This document shows, piece after piece, positions 34,553-42,293 of a DNA stretch of 64,000 nt. This DNA is from Streptomyces eurythermus (GTDB lineage: Bacteria; Actinomycetota; Actinomycetes; Streptomycetales; Streptomycetaceae). The notes under the pieces are model-generated. The model worked only from the letters and a program-made list of their open reading frames with translations, made no database searches and was not told the DNA's origin. Both the position numbers and the translations under genes were made by a program. Positions within the stretch are counted from its first letter, which is position 1. Every line of letters begins with the position of its first letter. The stretch spans positions 248,001 to 312,000 of the forward strand of contig NZ_BMSK01000005.1 of assembly GCF_014649115.1 (NCBI RefSeq), written 5' to 3'.

Positions 34553-35938
34553 ATGACGACACATCAGGAATCGCTGCTGCCGGGCACCCGGCGCGCGCTG
34601 CTGCACCGGATCGCCGTCGCGCAGGCCGAGGGACGGACTCCGTCGCTGGTGGCCGCCGTCGTACGGGACGGGCGGGCGGTGTGGCACGGGGCGCGGACCT
34701 CGGTGGACGGACACGGACCGGACGAGACAGTGCAGTACCGGATCGGGTCCATCACCAAGACCTTCACCGCCGTGCTGGTGCTGCGGCTGCGCGACGAGGG
34801 CCTGCTCGACCTCGGTGATCCGCTGGAGAAGCATCTGCCGGGCACCGGCGTGGGGGAGGCGACCATCGCGGAGCTGCTCGCCCACACGGCGGGGCTGGCG
34901 GCCGAGTCACCCGCGCCCTGGTGGGAGCGCACGCCCGGCTCTCTGCGGCCCGAGCTGAGCGATGTGCTGGGCGAGCAGCCCCTGCTGCATCCCGCCGGAC
35001 GGCGGCACCACTACTCCAATCCGGGCTACACCCTGCTCGGCGCCCTGGTGGAGGAGGTGCGCGGCGCCCCGTGGGAAGAGGTGCTGCGCGAGGAGATCCT
35101 GGAGCCCCTGGGCCTGCACCGGACGAGTACGCGACCGCAGGCCCCGCACGCGGGCGGCTGGGCCGTGCACCCGTGGGCCGACGCGATGCTGCCCGAGCCG
35201 CTGGAGGACCTGGGCCGGATGGCGCCGGCCGGTCAGCTCTGGTCGACCACCGGGGACCTGGCGCGATTCGCCGCGTTTCTGACCCGGGGAGACGACCGGG
35301 TCCTCGGCGCGGAGTCGGTGGCGGAGATGCGGAGGCCCGCGGCACCGGCCGAGAGCGCGGACGTGGCGGACGGGATCACGTACGGTCTCGGGCTGCAGAT
35401 CCAGCACCGGGGCGGCCGGTTGCTCGTCGGGCACTCCGGGTCGCTGCCGGGTTTCCTGGCGAGTCTCACCATCAGCGTGGCGGACGATGTCGCCGCGGTG
35501 GTGCTCACCAACTGCACCAGCGGTCCGCCGCCGGGTGTCGTGGCGGCGGACCTGGTGCGGATCGTCGCCGAGGCGGAGCCCCGCATCCCCGAGCCCTGGC
35601 GGCCGCTGCGCGAGGTCGATCCGGCGGTGCTGGAGCTGGTGGGGCAGTGGTACTGGGGGACGCACGCCTTCGGTCTGCGCGCGACCGCCGACGGGCTGCT
35701 CCGGCTCGCGCCGCTGACCGGGGGAGGCCGCAGGGCCCGCTTCCGCGCGAACGGGGACGGTACCTGGACCGGGCTAGAGGGCTACTACGCCGGTGAACTG
35801 CTGCGGCCCGTGCGGCGCCCGGACGGGTCCGTGAGCCATCTCGATCTCGGCTCGTTCGTGTTCACTCGGCAGCCGTACGACCCCGAGGCCGCGGTGCCCG
35901 GGGGCGTGGACGCACAGGGGTGGCGGGGCATCGGCTGA
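34553..35938 (+). CDS. Serine hydrolase, class C beta-lactamase family
   Basis: A 461-residue protein with the beta-lactamase/transpeptidase fold. The catalytic SxxK is SITK (residues ~66-69), the tyrosine motif is HHYSNPGYTLLG (YSN, ~158) and the third motif is HSGSLPGF (HSG in place of KTG). There is an extra C-terminal domain from ~350 on. Members act as peptidases, esterases or D-amino-acid hydrolases; no signal peptide is seen, so it may be cytoplasmic. The ATG at 34553 is preferred over earlier in-frame starts. Confidence 0.84.
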   Translation: MTTHQESLLPGTRRALLHRIAVAQAEGRTPSLVAAVVRDGRAVWHGARTSVDGHGPDETVQYRIGSITKTFTAVLVLRLRDEGLLDLGDPLEKHLPGTGVGEATIAELLAHTAGLAAESPAPWWERTPGSLRPELSDVLGEQPLLHPAGRRHHYSNPGYTLLGALVEEVRGAPWEEVLREEILEPLGLHRTSTRPQAPHAGGWAVHPWADAMLPEPLEDLGRMAPAGQLWSTTGDLARFAAFLTRGDDRVLGAESVAEMRRPAAPAESADVADGITYGLGLQIQHRGGRLLVGHSGSLPGFLASLTISVADDVAAVVLTNCTSGPPPGVVAADLVRIVAEAEPRIPEPWRPLREVDPAVLELVGQWYWGTHAFGLRATADGLLRLAPLTGGGRRARFRANGDGTWTGLEGYYAGELLRPVRRPDGSVSHLDLGSFVFTRQPYDPEAAVPGGVDAQGWRGIG

Positions 35939-35944
35939 TCCCCG

Positions 35945-35990
35945 GCCGGCCAGGGGTGTGTTTCACGTGAAACACACCCCTTTGGCCGTT
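35945..35990. terminator. Terminator-like hairpin enclosing parS
   Basis: Fifteen perfect pairs (35952-35966 with 35967-35981) centred on parS, extended by GGCC/GGCC pairs after a two-base bulge. It lies just after the serine hydrolase stop and faces the convergent GNAT gene. Confidence 0.7.
35960..35973. promoter_or_regulatory. parS: parS site in hairpin between convergent genes
   Basis: Perfect GTTTCACGTGAAAC at the centre of the inverted repeat. Confidence 0.95.
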
Positions 35991-36009
35991 GCGGCGCACC
36001 CGAGCACGG

Positions 36010-36462
36010 TCAGAGCCGCAGTTTGAAACCCTCGTGCGAGGCTGTGAAACCCAGCCGTTCGTAGAAGCGGTGGGCGTCGGTGCGTGTCTTGTCGGACGTC
36101 AGCTGCACCATCCGGCAGCCGAGCCGCCGGGAGGTGCCGATCGCCCACTCGATCAGCTTGCTGCCCAGCCCGCTGCCCCGTTCGTCGGCGTGGATGCGCA
36201 CGGCCTCGATGAGGGCGCGGGTGGCTCCCCGGTGCGAGAGACCGGGGATGATCGTGAGTTGCAGGGTGCCGATGACGCGGCCTTCGCGCACGGCGACGAC
36301 GAGGTGCTGGTTCGGATCGGCGACCAGGCGCGCCAGCGCTGTCCGGTAGGGCGTCAGGTCGTCCGGTGACTCGCGCTGGGCGCCGAGCGGATCATCGGCG
36401 AGCATCGCCACGATCGCCGGTAGGTCGTCGGCGGTCGCGGCGCGTATCTCGAGATCTCCCAT
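36010..36462 (-). CDS. GNAT acetyltransferase
   Basis: A 150-residue GNAT protein with EIRAATADDLPAIVAMLADD at the start, motif A HADERGSGLGSKLIEWAIGTSRRLGC (~93-118) and RFYERLGFTASHEGFKLRL at the end. Single-domain and cytoplasmic; substrate unknown. It is 9 bases after marR on the same strand, so the two are probably co-transcribed. Confidence 0.83.
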   Translation of the reverse strand: MGDLEIRAATADDLPAIVAMLADDPLGAQRESPDDLTPYRTALARLVADPNQHLVVAVREGRVIGTLQLTIIPGLSHRGATRALIEAVRIHADERGSGLGSKLIEWAIGTSRRLGCRMVQLTSDKTRTDAHRFYERLGFTASHEGFKLRL

Positions 36463-36471
36463 GCGCGCACC

Positions 36472-36930
36472 CTATGCGGGCACGCTCAGCGACTCCACCA
36501 CCCGGACCAGCGGGGCCAGTTCGGGAATCCTCGCGGCATCGTCCAGGGCCTCACGCAGGGCGGCGTCATTGGTGGGCCGCGCCTCTTCCAGCAGGCGCAG
36601 GCCCGCCTCGGTGACGTTGGTGTAGATGCCTCGCCGGTCGGTGGGGCACAGGTAGCGCTCCAGCAGGCCGCGGTCCTCCAGCCGGCTCACCAGGCGGGTG
36701 GTGGCGCTCTGGCTGAGTACGACCGCGTCGGCGACCTGCTTCATCTGCAGATGTCCGCCCTCGCCGGCGTGCTGCCTGCTGAGCACGTCCAGCAGTGAGT
36801 ACTCGCGCACGCTCAGATCGTGCTTGGCCTGCAAGGCGCGTTCGATGTGCGCCTCGATCCTTCCGTGCAGTGCCGAAAGGGCACACCAGCCCTGAGCGAG
36901 GGCGGTGAGCGCGGGGTCCGTCGCTGTCAT
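36472..36930 (-). CDS. MarR-family transcriptional regulator
   Basis: A 152-residue winged-helix regulator: SVREYSLLDVLSRQ, MKQVADAVVLSQSATTRLVSRLEDRGLLERYLCPTDRRGIYTNVTEAG (HTH and wing, ~61-108). Such proteins usually repress a divergent efflux gene and release it on binding a phenolic or drug-like ligand. A MFS exporter gene is divergent 142 bases away, with repeats in between. The ATG at 36930 has GGAGGAAA; the in-frame start at 36999 is less likely. Confidence 0.88.
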   Translation of the reverse strand: MTATDPALTALAQGWCALSALHGRIEAHIERALQAKHDLSVREYSLLDVLSRQHAGEGGHLQMKQVADAVVLSQSATTRLVSRLEDRGLLERYLCPTDRRGIYTNVTEAGLRLLEEARPTNDAALREALDDAARIPELAPLVRVVESLSVPA

Positions 36931-36987
36931 TGGCGTTTCCTCCGTCCAGGAGCGGCTCCCACAAGGGTAGAGCACCTCCGCAATTGT

Positions 36988-37016
36988 CAGCGTTTGCATT
37001 TAGCCAGCGTCTGCAA
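36988..37016. promoter_or_regulatory. Direct and inverted repeats between marR and MFS gene
   Basis: CAGCGTTTGCA (36988-36998) and CAGCGTCTGCA (37005-37015) form a direct repeat 17 bases apart; the ends TTGCA (36994-36998) and TGCAA (37012-37016) are also inverted. Probable MarR operator for the divergent promoters. Confidence 0.5.
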
Positions 37017-37072
37017 CTATTGTGGACGCACGCTAAGTGCTCCTGCAATCGTTTGGGAAGGTGTACCCCCAC

Positions 37073-38281
37073 ATGCCTCTCGCGCTTCTGGCCCTCGCGA
37101 TCGGGGCCTTCGGAATCGGAACGACCGAGTTCGTGATCATGGGCTTGCTGCCCGAGGTCGCGAGCGACTTCGGGGTCTCCATCCCCACGGCGGGCCTGCT
37201 CGTGACCGGTTACGCCCTCGGCGTGGTCATCGGGGCCCCGATCATGACCGTGCTCGGCACCAAGGTCCCGCGCAAGCGCATGCTGATGCTGCTGATGGGC
37301 CTCTTCATCGCCGGCAACCTGCTCTCCGCGGTGGCCCCGGTCTTCGCGGTCATGCTCCTCGGACGCGTGATCGCCTCCCTCGCACACGGCGCCTTCTTCG
37401 GCATCGGCTCGGTTGTCGCGGCCGAACTGGTCGCACCGGACAAGAAGGCCGGAGCCATCGCCTTGATGTTCACCGGCCTGACCGTCGCCAATGTCGTCGG
37501 TGTGCCGCTGGGCACGCTCATCGGGCAGAGCGTCGGCTGGCGCGTCACCTTCGGCATCGTCGCCGCGCTCGGGGTCGTCGGGCTCGCCGGCATAGCCAAG
37601 CTCGTTCCCGAGCTGCCCCGCCCGCAGGGCGTGCGGCTGCGCCACGAGCTGGCCGCCTTCAAGAACGCCCAGGTGTTGCTCGCCATGGCGATGACCGTCC
37701 TCGGCTTCGGCGGTGTCTTCGCGGCCATCACCTACATCGCGCCGATGATGACCCACATCGCCGGCTTCTCCGACGGATCGGTCACCTGGCTGCTGGTCCT
37801 GTTCGGCCTCGGCATGGTCGGCGGCAACCTCGTCGGCGGCAAGTTCGCCGACCGCGCCCTGATGCCGATGCTGTACATCTCCCTGGGTGCCCTGGCCGTC
37901 GTCCTGGCGCTCTTCACGCTCACCGCCCACAACAAGATCGCGGCGGCGGTGACCATCGCGCTGATCGGTGCCCTGGGCTTCGCCACCGTGCCGCCGCTGC
38001 AGAAGCGCGTTCTCGACCAGGCGCACGGCGCCCCGACGCTCGCGTCCGCCGTGAACATCGGCGCCTTCAACCTGGGCAACGCCCTGTCCGCCTGGCTCGG
38101 CGGTGTCGTGATCGCGGCCGGCTTCGGCTACGCGTCCCCCAACTGGGTCGGGGCCGCCCTCGCCGCTGCCGCGCTGCTCCTCGCCTTCCTCTCGGCCGCC
38201 CTGGAGCGGCGGGACGGTACGCACGACACCGTGGTCGCCTCCGGCACGCCGGCCGAGCGGGGGACCGCCGTCCACCACTGA
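37073..38281 (+). CDS. MFS drug exporter (AraJ/chloramphenicol-efflux type)
   Basis: A 402-residue twelve-helix transporter. The start MPLALLALAIGAFGIGTTEFVIMGLLPEVASDFGVSIPTAGLLVTGYALGVVIGAP is typical of the DHA1 subgroup including chloramphenicol exporters of Streptomyces, and motif C-like AHGAFFGIGSVVAAELV follows. It is likely controlled by the divergent MarR regulator. Substrate unknown. Confidence 0.87.
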   Translation: MPLALLALAIGAFGIGTTEFVIMGLLPEVASDFGVSIPTAGLLVTGYALGVVIGAPIMTVLGTKVPRKRMLMLLMGLFIAGNLLSAVAPVFAVMLLGRVIASLAHGAFFGIGSVVAAELVAPDKKAGAIALMFTGLTVANVVGVPLGTLIGQSVGWRVTFGIVAALGVVGLAGIAKLVPELPRPQGVRLRHELAAFKNAQVLLAMAMTVLGFGGVFAAITYIAPMMTHIAGFSDGSVTWLLVLFGLGMVGGNLVGGKFADRALMPMLYISLGALAVVLALFTLTAHNKIAAAVTIALIGALGFATVPPLQKRVLDQAHGAPTLASAVNIGAFNLGNALSAWLGGVVIAAGFGYASPNWVGAALAAAALLLAFLSAALERRDGTHDTVVASGTPAERGTAVHH

Positions 38282-38327
38282 GCCGCCCGCACTCCGGACG
38301 TCTCACTCTCCATAACCCCACAGTCGT

Positions 38328-38354
38328 CCGTACCGGGCCTTCGTCCCGGTACGG
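38328..38354 (+). terminator. Hairpin after MFS gene
   Basis: Perfect ten-base arms CCGTACCGGG (38328-38337) and CCCGGTACGG (38345-38354) around a seven-base loop, 38 bases before the next start; terminator or attenuator. Confidence 0.6.
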
Positions 38355-38392
38355 CAAGCACAACCCCAAGCACCATCCAAGGAGACAGCTCC

Positions 38393-38812
38393 ATGAGCAC
38401 CACCGCCGTCGCCCCGCTCACCATCGAGGACGCCGAGCTGCTCGTCGCCAGGGCCCGCCGGGCGGCAGAGGACGCCGGAGTCGCCGTCAGCGTCACCGTC
38501 CTGGACGCGGGTGGCCATCTCCTCGCCTTCCGCCGGGACGACCGGGCCGTGCTGATCTCCGGCGAGACCAGCACCCGCAAGGCATACACGGCCCTCCAGC
38601 TGAACGCGCCCACCGCCGACCTCGTCGACGCCGTCCGGCCCGGCGGCCTCTTCCACACCCTGCCCACCGCTCTCGACCGGCCCCTGCTGTTCATCGCGGG
38701 CGGTGTCCCCGTCCGCCGGGACGGCCGGCTGATCGGCGCCATCGGTGTCGGCGGTGGCGCACCGGAGCAGGACCACGGGTTCGCCACCGCGGCCGTTGCG
38801 GCGCTCGCCTGA
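38393..38812 (+). CDS. GlcG/HbpS-family (DUF336) protein
   Basis: A 139-residue protein with SVTVLDAGGHLLAFRRDDRAVLISGETSTRKAYTALQLN and the Gly-rich LIGAIGVGGGAPEQDHGFA, the pattern of the heme-degrading/binding GlcG-HbpS fold. S. reticuli HbpS is secreted with a sensor kinase; this one has no signal peptide and no kinase neighbour, so a cytoplasmic cofactor-binding role is inferred only. Confidence 0.78.
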   Translation: MSTTAVAPLTIEDAELLVARARRAAEDAGVAVSVTVLDAGGHLLAFRRDDRAVLISGETSTRKAYTALQLNAPTADLVDAVRPGGLFHTLPTALDRPLLFIAGGVPVRRDGRLIGAIGVGGGAPEQDHGFATAAVAALA

Positions 38813-38831
38813 CCCGGTAGCCGACCGCATG

Positions 38832-38869
38832 GCGCCGGCCCCGCCGCCTCCGGGCGACGGGGCCGGCGC
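38832..38869. terminator. Bidirectional terminator
   Basis: Perfect 12-base arms GCGCCGGCCCCG (38832-38843) and CGGGGCCGGCGC (38858-38869) between converging genes. Confidence 0.82.
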
Positions 38870-38884
38870 ACATCCGTACGCGGA

Positions 38885-39751
38885 TCAGCCCGCGGCGACG
38901 GTCAGGGGTGCGAACCGCCGGGTCCAGTCCCCGGGCAGGTCCGGGATGCCATAGGTCATCACCGAGTTGAAGGCCACCGAAGCCATACCCCGTTCCTTCG
39001 CCCAGGCCAGCAGCTCCTCGTGGCGCACGTCGATGTCGGTGCGCAACGGGCGCTCGGTACGGGCCGCCAGCGAGGCGATGAGCGCCTTGGCGGTCTCCGT
39101 GTCCCGGGCGATCAGCGGACCGACGACATGGGTGTCCATGTTGGGCCACGCGGCGGTGTAGCCGATGAGCCGGCCGGCCTCCTCGGCGACCCGCAACTGA
39201 TCGGCGAAGGCGGGCAGCCGGGTGATGAGAGGCGTGCGGTCGGCGCCGAACACCTCCTCGTCGAGGCGCACGATCGCCGGGAGGTCCTCCGCGGTGGCGG
39301 CACGCGTGACGACCGCGGACTCCGGGCCGCCGTGAGTGAAGCGGCCCCTCAGCATCTCGGCCCGGCCCGTCACCTTGAAGCCCAGCTCCTCGTAGAGGGG
39401 TCGGCCGTGGGGGGTGGCGTGCAGGGTCAGCGGGGTCGTCCCCATGACCGAGACGACGTGCCGCATCAAACGGCGGCCGACCCCTTGACGGGCATGGCGC
39501 TCGGCCACCAGGACCATGCCGATGGCGCCGAGATCCGGTCGCCCCCACCCGCCGTACTCCGTGACGACGCAGGCGGCGACCAGACCGCCCTCGGGGTCGT
39601 CGATGCCGTATCCCTTCCCGGCGGTGAGGAGGAAGCCCCACTTGTGTTCCTCGCGTGGCCACCCCCGGTCTTCGGACAGGTCGGCGCAGGCGGTGAGATC
39701 GCGAAGCGTCAGACGGCGGATGGGCAGATGGGTGAGGGAAGGAGTTGGCAC
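38885..39751 (-). CDS. Two-domain GNAT acetyltransferase
   Basis: A 288-residue protein with an N-terminal GNAT domain (motif A ERHARQGVGRRLMRHVVSVMG) and a C-terminal second GNAT-like lobe containing DIDVRHEELLAWAKERGM near the end. Tandem GNATs of this sort often act on small amines or sugars; the substrate is unknown. The GTG at 39751 starts just before the conserved core; an ATG at 39823 would add 24 weakly conserved residues and no ribosome-binding site is clear at either. Confidence 0.75.
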   Translation of the reverse strand: MPTPSLTHLPIRRLTLRDLTACADLSEDRGWPREEHKWGFLLTAGKGYGIDDPEGGLVAACVVTEYGGWGRPDLGAIGMVLVAERHARQGVGRRLMRHVVSVMGTTPLTLHATPHGRPLYEELGFKVTGRAEMLRGRFTHGGPESAVVTRAATAEDLPAIVRLDEEVFGADRTPLITRLPAFADQLRVAEEAGRLIGYTAAWPNMDTHVVGPLIARDTETAKALIASLAARTERPLRTDIDVRHEELLAWAKERGMASVAFNSVMTYGIPDLPGDWTRRFAPLTVAAG

Positions 39752-39862
39752 GCAGGTCAGGCTGTCCGAACGGCGCCCCTGCCGTCCACCTGTTTCGATG
39801 CAGACGCACGTGCTTTTGGCCATCTCATGGTCATCCGTACAACCATCGGACAGCTGTGCGGT

Positions 39863-39876
39863 GTTTCACGTGAAAC
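39863..39876. promoter_or_regulatory. parS: parS site upstream of HAD gene
   Basis: Perfect GTTTCACGTGAAAC between divergent genes; symmetry extends to 12 bases per side with one mismatch. It overlaps the expected -35 region of the HAD gene. Confidence 0.95.
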
Positions 39877-39903
39877 ATCGCACGGCCTCATAGCCTCGGC
39901 GTC

Positions 39904-40536
39904 ATGACCAGACTTCATCTGTTCGACATGGACGGAACGTTGCTGCACGGGACCACCGCTCCGCTGGAGATATCGCGCCAGTTGGGCCTGGAGAGTGAGA
40001 CGGTGGCCCTGGAACGGGCGATCGCGGACGGGCGGATCGGACCGCCGGAGTATGCCGCGCAGGTGTACGACCTGTGGGCCGGCCTGACCGAGGCGCATGT
40101 GCGGGCCGCGTTCGAGGCGGCTCCCTGGCTGTCCCGGATCCGCGAGGTCTGGGCACAGATCAGGAGCGCGGGCGAATACTGCGCGGTGGTGTCCCTCTCG
40201 CCTTCCTTCTTCGTGGAACGCCTCCTGGACTGGGGTGCTCACGCGGCCCATGGCTCCCGTTTCCCGGCCGTTCCGTTCACCGAGCCCGTCGACCCGTCCG
40301 GGGCGCTCAACGCCGCCGCCAAGGTGGTCATCGCGGAACGGCTCTGCGCGGAATTCGGCGTGACCCGCGCCGACTGCGTGGCGTACGGCGACTCGGCGTC
40401 GGACAAGGAGCTGTTCGCCGCCGTGCCGGTGTCCGTGGCGGTCAACGCAGACGCCCACGTGGCCGGCCTCGCCACCCACACCTACTCGGGCCTGGACCTG
40501 TGGGAAGCCTATGAACTGGTCGGACCGGCACAGTAG
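39904..40536 (+). CDS. HAD-superfamily phosphatase (SerB-like)
   Basis: A 210-residue phosphatase with DMDGTLL (nucleophile Asp ~8), SLSPSFF (motif II-like Ser), a Lys in AAKVVIAERL and YGDSASDKELF (motif IV, DSxxD). The layout matches SerB/IB-type HAD phosphatases that hydrolyse phosphoserine-like substrates. A TAGCCT -10-like element lies seven bases before the ATG, so the mRNA may be leaderless. Substrate is unknown. Confidence 0.83.
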   Translation: MTRLHLFDMDGTLLHGTTAPLEISRQLGLESETVALERAIADGRIGPPEYAAQVYDLWAGLTEAHVRAAFEAAPWLSRIREVWAQIRSAGEYCAVVSLSPSFFVERLLDWGAHAAHGSRFPAVPFTEPVDPSGALNAAAKVVIAERLCAEFGVTRADCVAYGDSASDKELFAAVPVSVAVNADAHVAGLATHTYSGLDLWEAYELVGPAQ

Positions 40537-40590
40537 GCCCAAGAGTCCGTTGCCGGCACACGGAGCCGCGCTCCTGTTCGCTGACCCCGC

Positions 40591-41073
40591 TCACCCGAGG
40601 TCGGGGGCGTGCATGGCCCGTACTCCCTCGATGTTCCCGTCCAGGTAGTGGCGCAGGGACAGCGGGACGAGGTGGACGGAGGCGATGCCGACGCGGGTGA
40701 ACGGGACGCGGACGATCTCGTACTCACCGGCCGGCTCCTCCACCTCGGGGCCGTGCCGCAGGGCCGGGTCCATGGACTCCAGCCGGCAGACGAAGAAGTG
40801 CTGCACCTTCACACCGGTCGCGCCGCCGTCCTCACCGATGTGCTCCACCGTGTCCACGAAACACGGCACCACATCGGTGATCTTGGCGCCGAGTTCCTCG
40901 TACACCTCCCGGTGCAGGGCGTCCACGACGGTCGAGTCCCCGGGTTCGACCCCGCCACCGGGAGTGACCCAGTAGGGATCGACGCCGGGTTTGGTGCGCT
41001 TGATCAGGATCAGGTCGTCACCGTCCAGGAGAACGGCACGGGCGGTGCGCTTGACCACGGGTCGGACGGTCAT
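40591..41073 (-). CDS. NUDIX hydrolase
   Basis: A 160-residue NUDIX protein. The NUDIX box is GGVEPGDSTVVDALHREVYEELGA (residues ~40-63), with the REXXEE core as REVYEELGA. It hydrolyses a nucleoside-diphosphate-linked compound, precise substrate unknown. Start at ATG 41073; the frame extends further upstream but lacks conservation. Confidence 0.84.
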   Translation of the reverse strand: MTVRPVVKRTARAVLLDGDDLILIKRTKPGVDPYWVTPGGGVEPGDSTVVDALHREVYEELGAKITDVVPCFVDTVEHIGEDGGATGVKVQHFFVCRLESMDPALRHGPEVEEPAGEYEIVRVPFTRVGIASVHLVPLSLRHYLDGNIEGVRAMHAPDLG

Positions 41074-41094
41074 GGGAGAAATGTGGCCCCGCTG

Positions 41095-41108
41095 GTTCCA
41101 CGTGAAAC
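41095..41108. promoter_or_regulatory. parS: Degenerate parS site
   Basis: GTTCCACGTGAAAC, one mismatch from consensus in the left half, in the 88-base gap between the NUDIX start and the LysR stop. Confidence 0.7.
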
Positions 41109-41161
41109 ATCGCAAAGCGCCACGAGCCGACCGCTGTGCGTGCATCCCGCCCGGGACGGCC

Positions 41162-42067
41162 TCAGCACCAGGCCGTGGCCGCACGCTGGAGCCACTCGTG
41201 GGCCCGCGCGACATGGGGCAGGGCGAGTGTCCCGGTCCGCACCACCAGGAAGTACGTGCGCAACGGCGGCACCACCGGGTCGAGCAGGGTGACGACCGTG
41301 CCCTGTTCCAGCGCACGCGCGCACAGATAGCGGGGCAGCACCGCCAGCCCGACGCCGGCGCTCGCACAGGAGAGCACCGCCCGCAGATCCGGGACGATCA
41401 CCGTGCCCGTGGCGGCCGGGGCGCAGTCGAAGACGGAAGCCCAGTAGCGCGAGACGAACGGCAGCGACTCGTGGACCTCGACCACGGGCAGGTCTTCCAG
41501 GGCCGGCGCACCCTTCAGCCGCACGGTGTCCGTGCCGATCCGCTCCGCCCAGCGCGGGGCCGCGACCAGCACATGCTCCTCGTCACACAACGGAGTGGCC
41601 GACAGCAGGGCACCGCGCGGCCGGGTCGTGCTGATGGCCAGGTCGTGCCGGCCGCAGGCCAGCCCCTCCAGCGTCTCCTCGGCCGTGCCGAAGGAGACGC
41701 GTAACGTCAAGCCCTGGCCGTTGTCGCCGGTCAGCCCGGTGAGAGCGGGCAGCACGCGTTCGGTGGTGAACTCCGCAGGGCCGGCCAGGTACAGCGTCCG
41801 GGACGAGGGGTCGTCGTCCAGCCCGCCCTCCGCTATCTCCACCAAGGCGTCGAGATGGGGCGCTGCCCGGTGGGCGAGTTCGTCACCGATGGTCGTAGGG
41901 GTCACCCCCCGCGCCTGGCGGAGGAAGAGCGGCCTGCCGAGCTGGCGCTCCAGCGTGCGGATCTGCGAGGTGACGGCCGGCTGGGACAGGCCGAGCAGAG
42001 CGGCGGCGCGAGTGAAGGAACCAGCCCTGTGCACGGTGACAAAGGTCCGCAGCAAGGCCAGATCCAT
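41162..42067 (-). CDS. LysR-family transcriptional regulator
   Basis: A 301-residue LysR regulator. The N-terminal winged HTH is MDLALLRTFVTVHRAGSFTRAAALLGLSQPAVTSQIRTLERQLGRPLFLRQARGVTPT; the C-terminal two lobes form the effector-binding domain. The ATG at 42067 follows GGAGGG. Its target is not obvious: the gene downstream of the gap is on the same strand upstream of it (the PLP lyase). Confidence 0.86.
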   Translation of the reverse strand: MDLALLRTFVTVHRAGSFTRAAALLGLSQPAVTSQIRTLERQLGRPLFLRQARGVTPTTIGDELAHRAAPHLDALVEIAEGGLDDDPSSRTLYLAGPAEFTTERVLPALTGLTGDNGQGLTLRVSFGTAEETLEGLACGRHDLAISTTRPRGALLSATPLCDEEHVLVAAPRWAERIGTDTVRLKGAPALEDLPVVEVHESLPFVSRYWASVFDCAPAATGTVIVPDLRAVLSCASAGVGLAVLPRYLCARALEQGTVVTLLDPVVPPLRTYFLVVRTGTLALPHVARAHEWLQRAATAWC

Positions 42068-42223
42068 GGCGTGCCCTCCCTGTCCCTGCCCTCCTCGCCC
42101 TTCCGCCGGCCGCCAGGCAGGCACCAACTATAAATATGTCGATACGTCCCTGTCGCTACCGTGATTGGACACTGACGCAGAGTCAACTAGCCTTGTCCGA
42201 GCGGTCTTTCCGCCCGGGCCGCA

Positions 42224-42262
42224 GACGGTCCGAGCCACGAGGGGGGGGAGGCTCGGACCGTC
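42224..42262 (-). terminator. Terminator after the PLP lyase gene
   Basis: Perfect 13-base arms GACGGTCCGAGCC (42224-42236) and GGCTCGGACCGTC (42250-42262) around a G-rich loop, 3' of the gene on the minus strand. Confidence 0.78.
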
Positions 42263-42293
42263 CCGGAACGGCGGCCGGCCACTGCGGAAGGGA

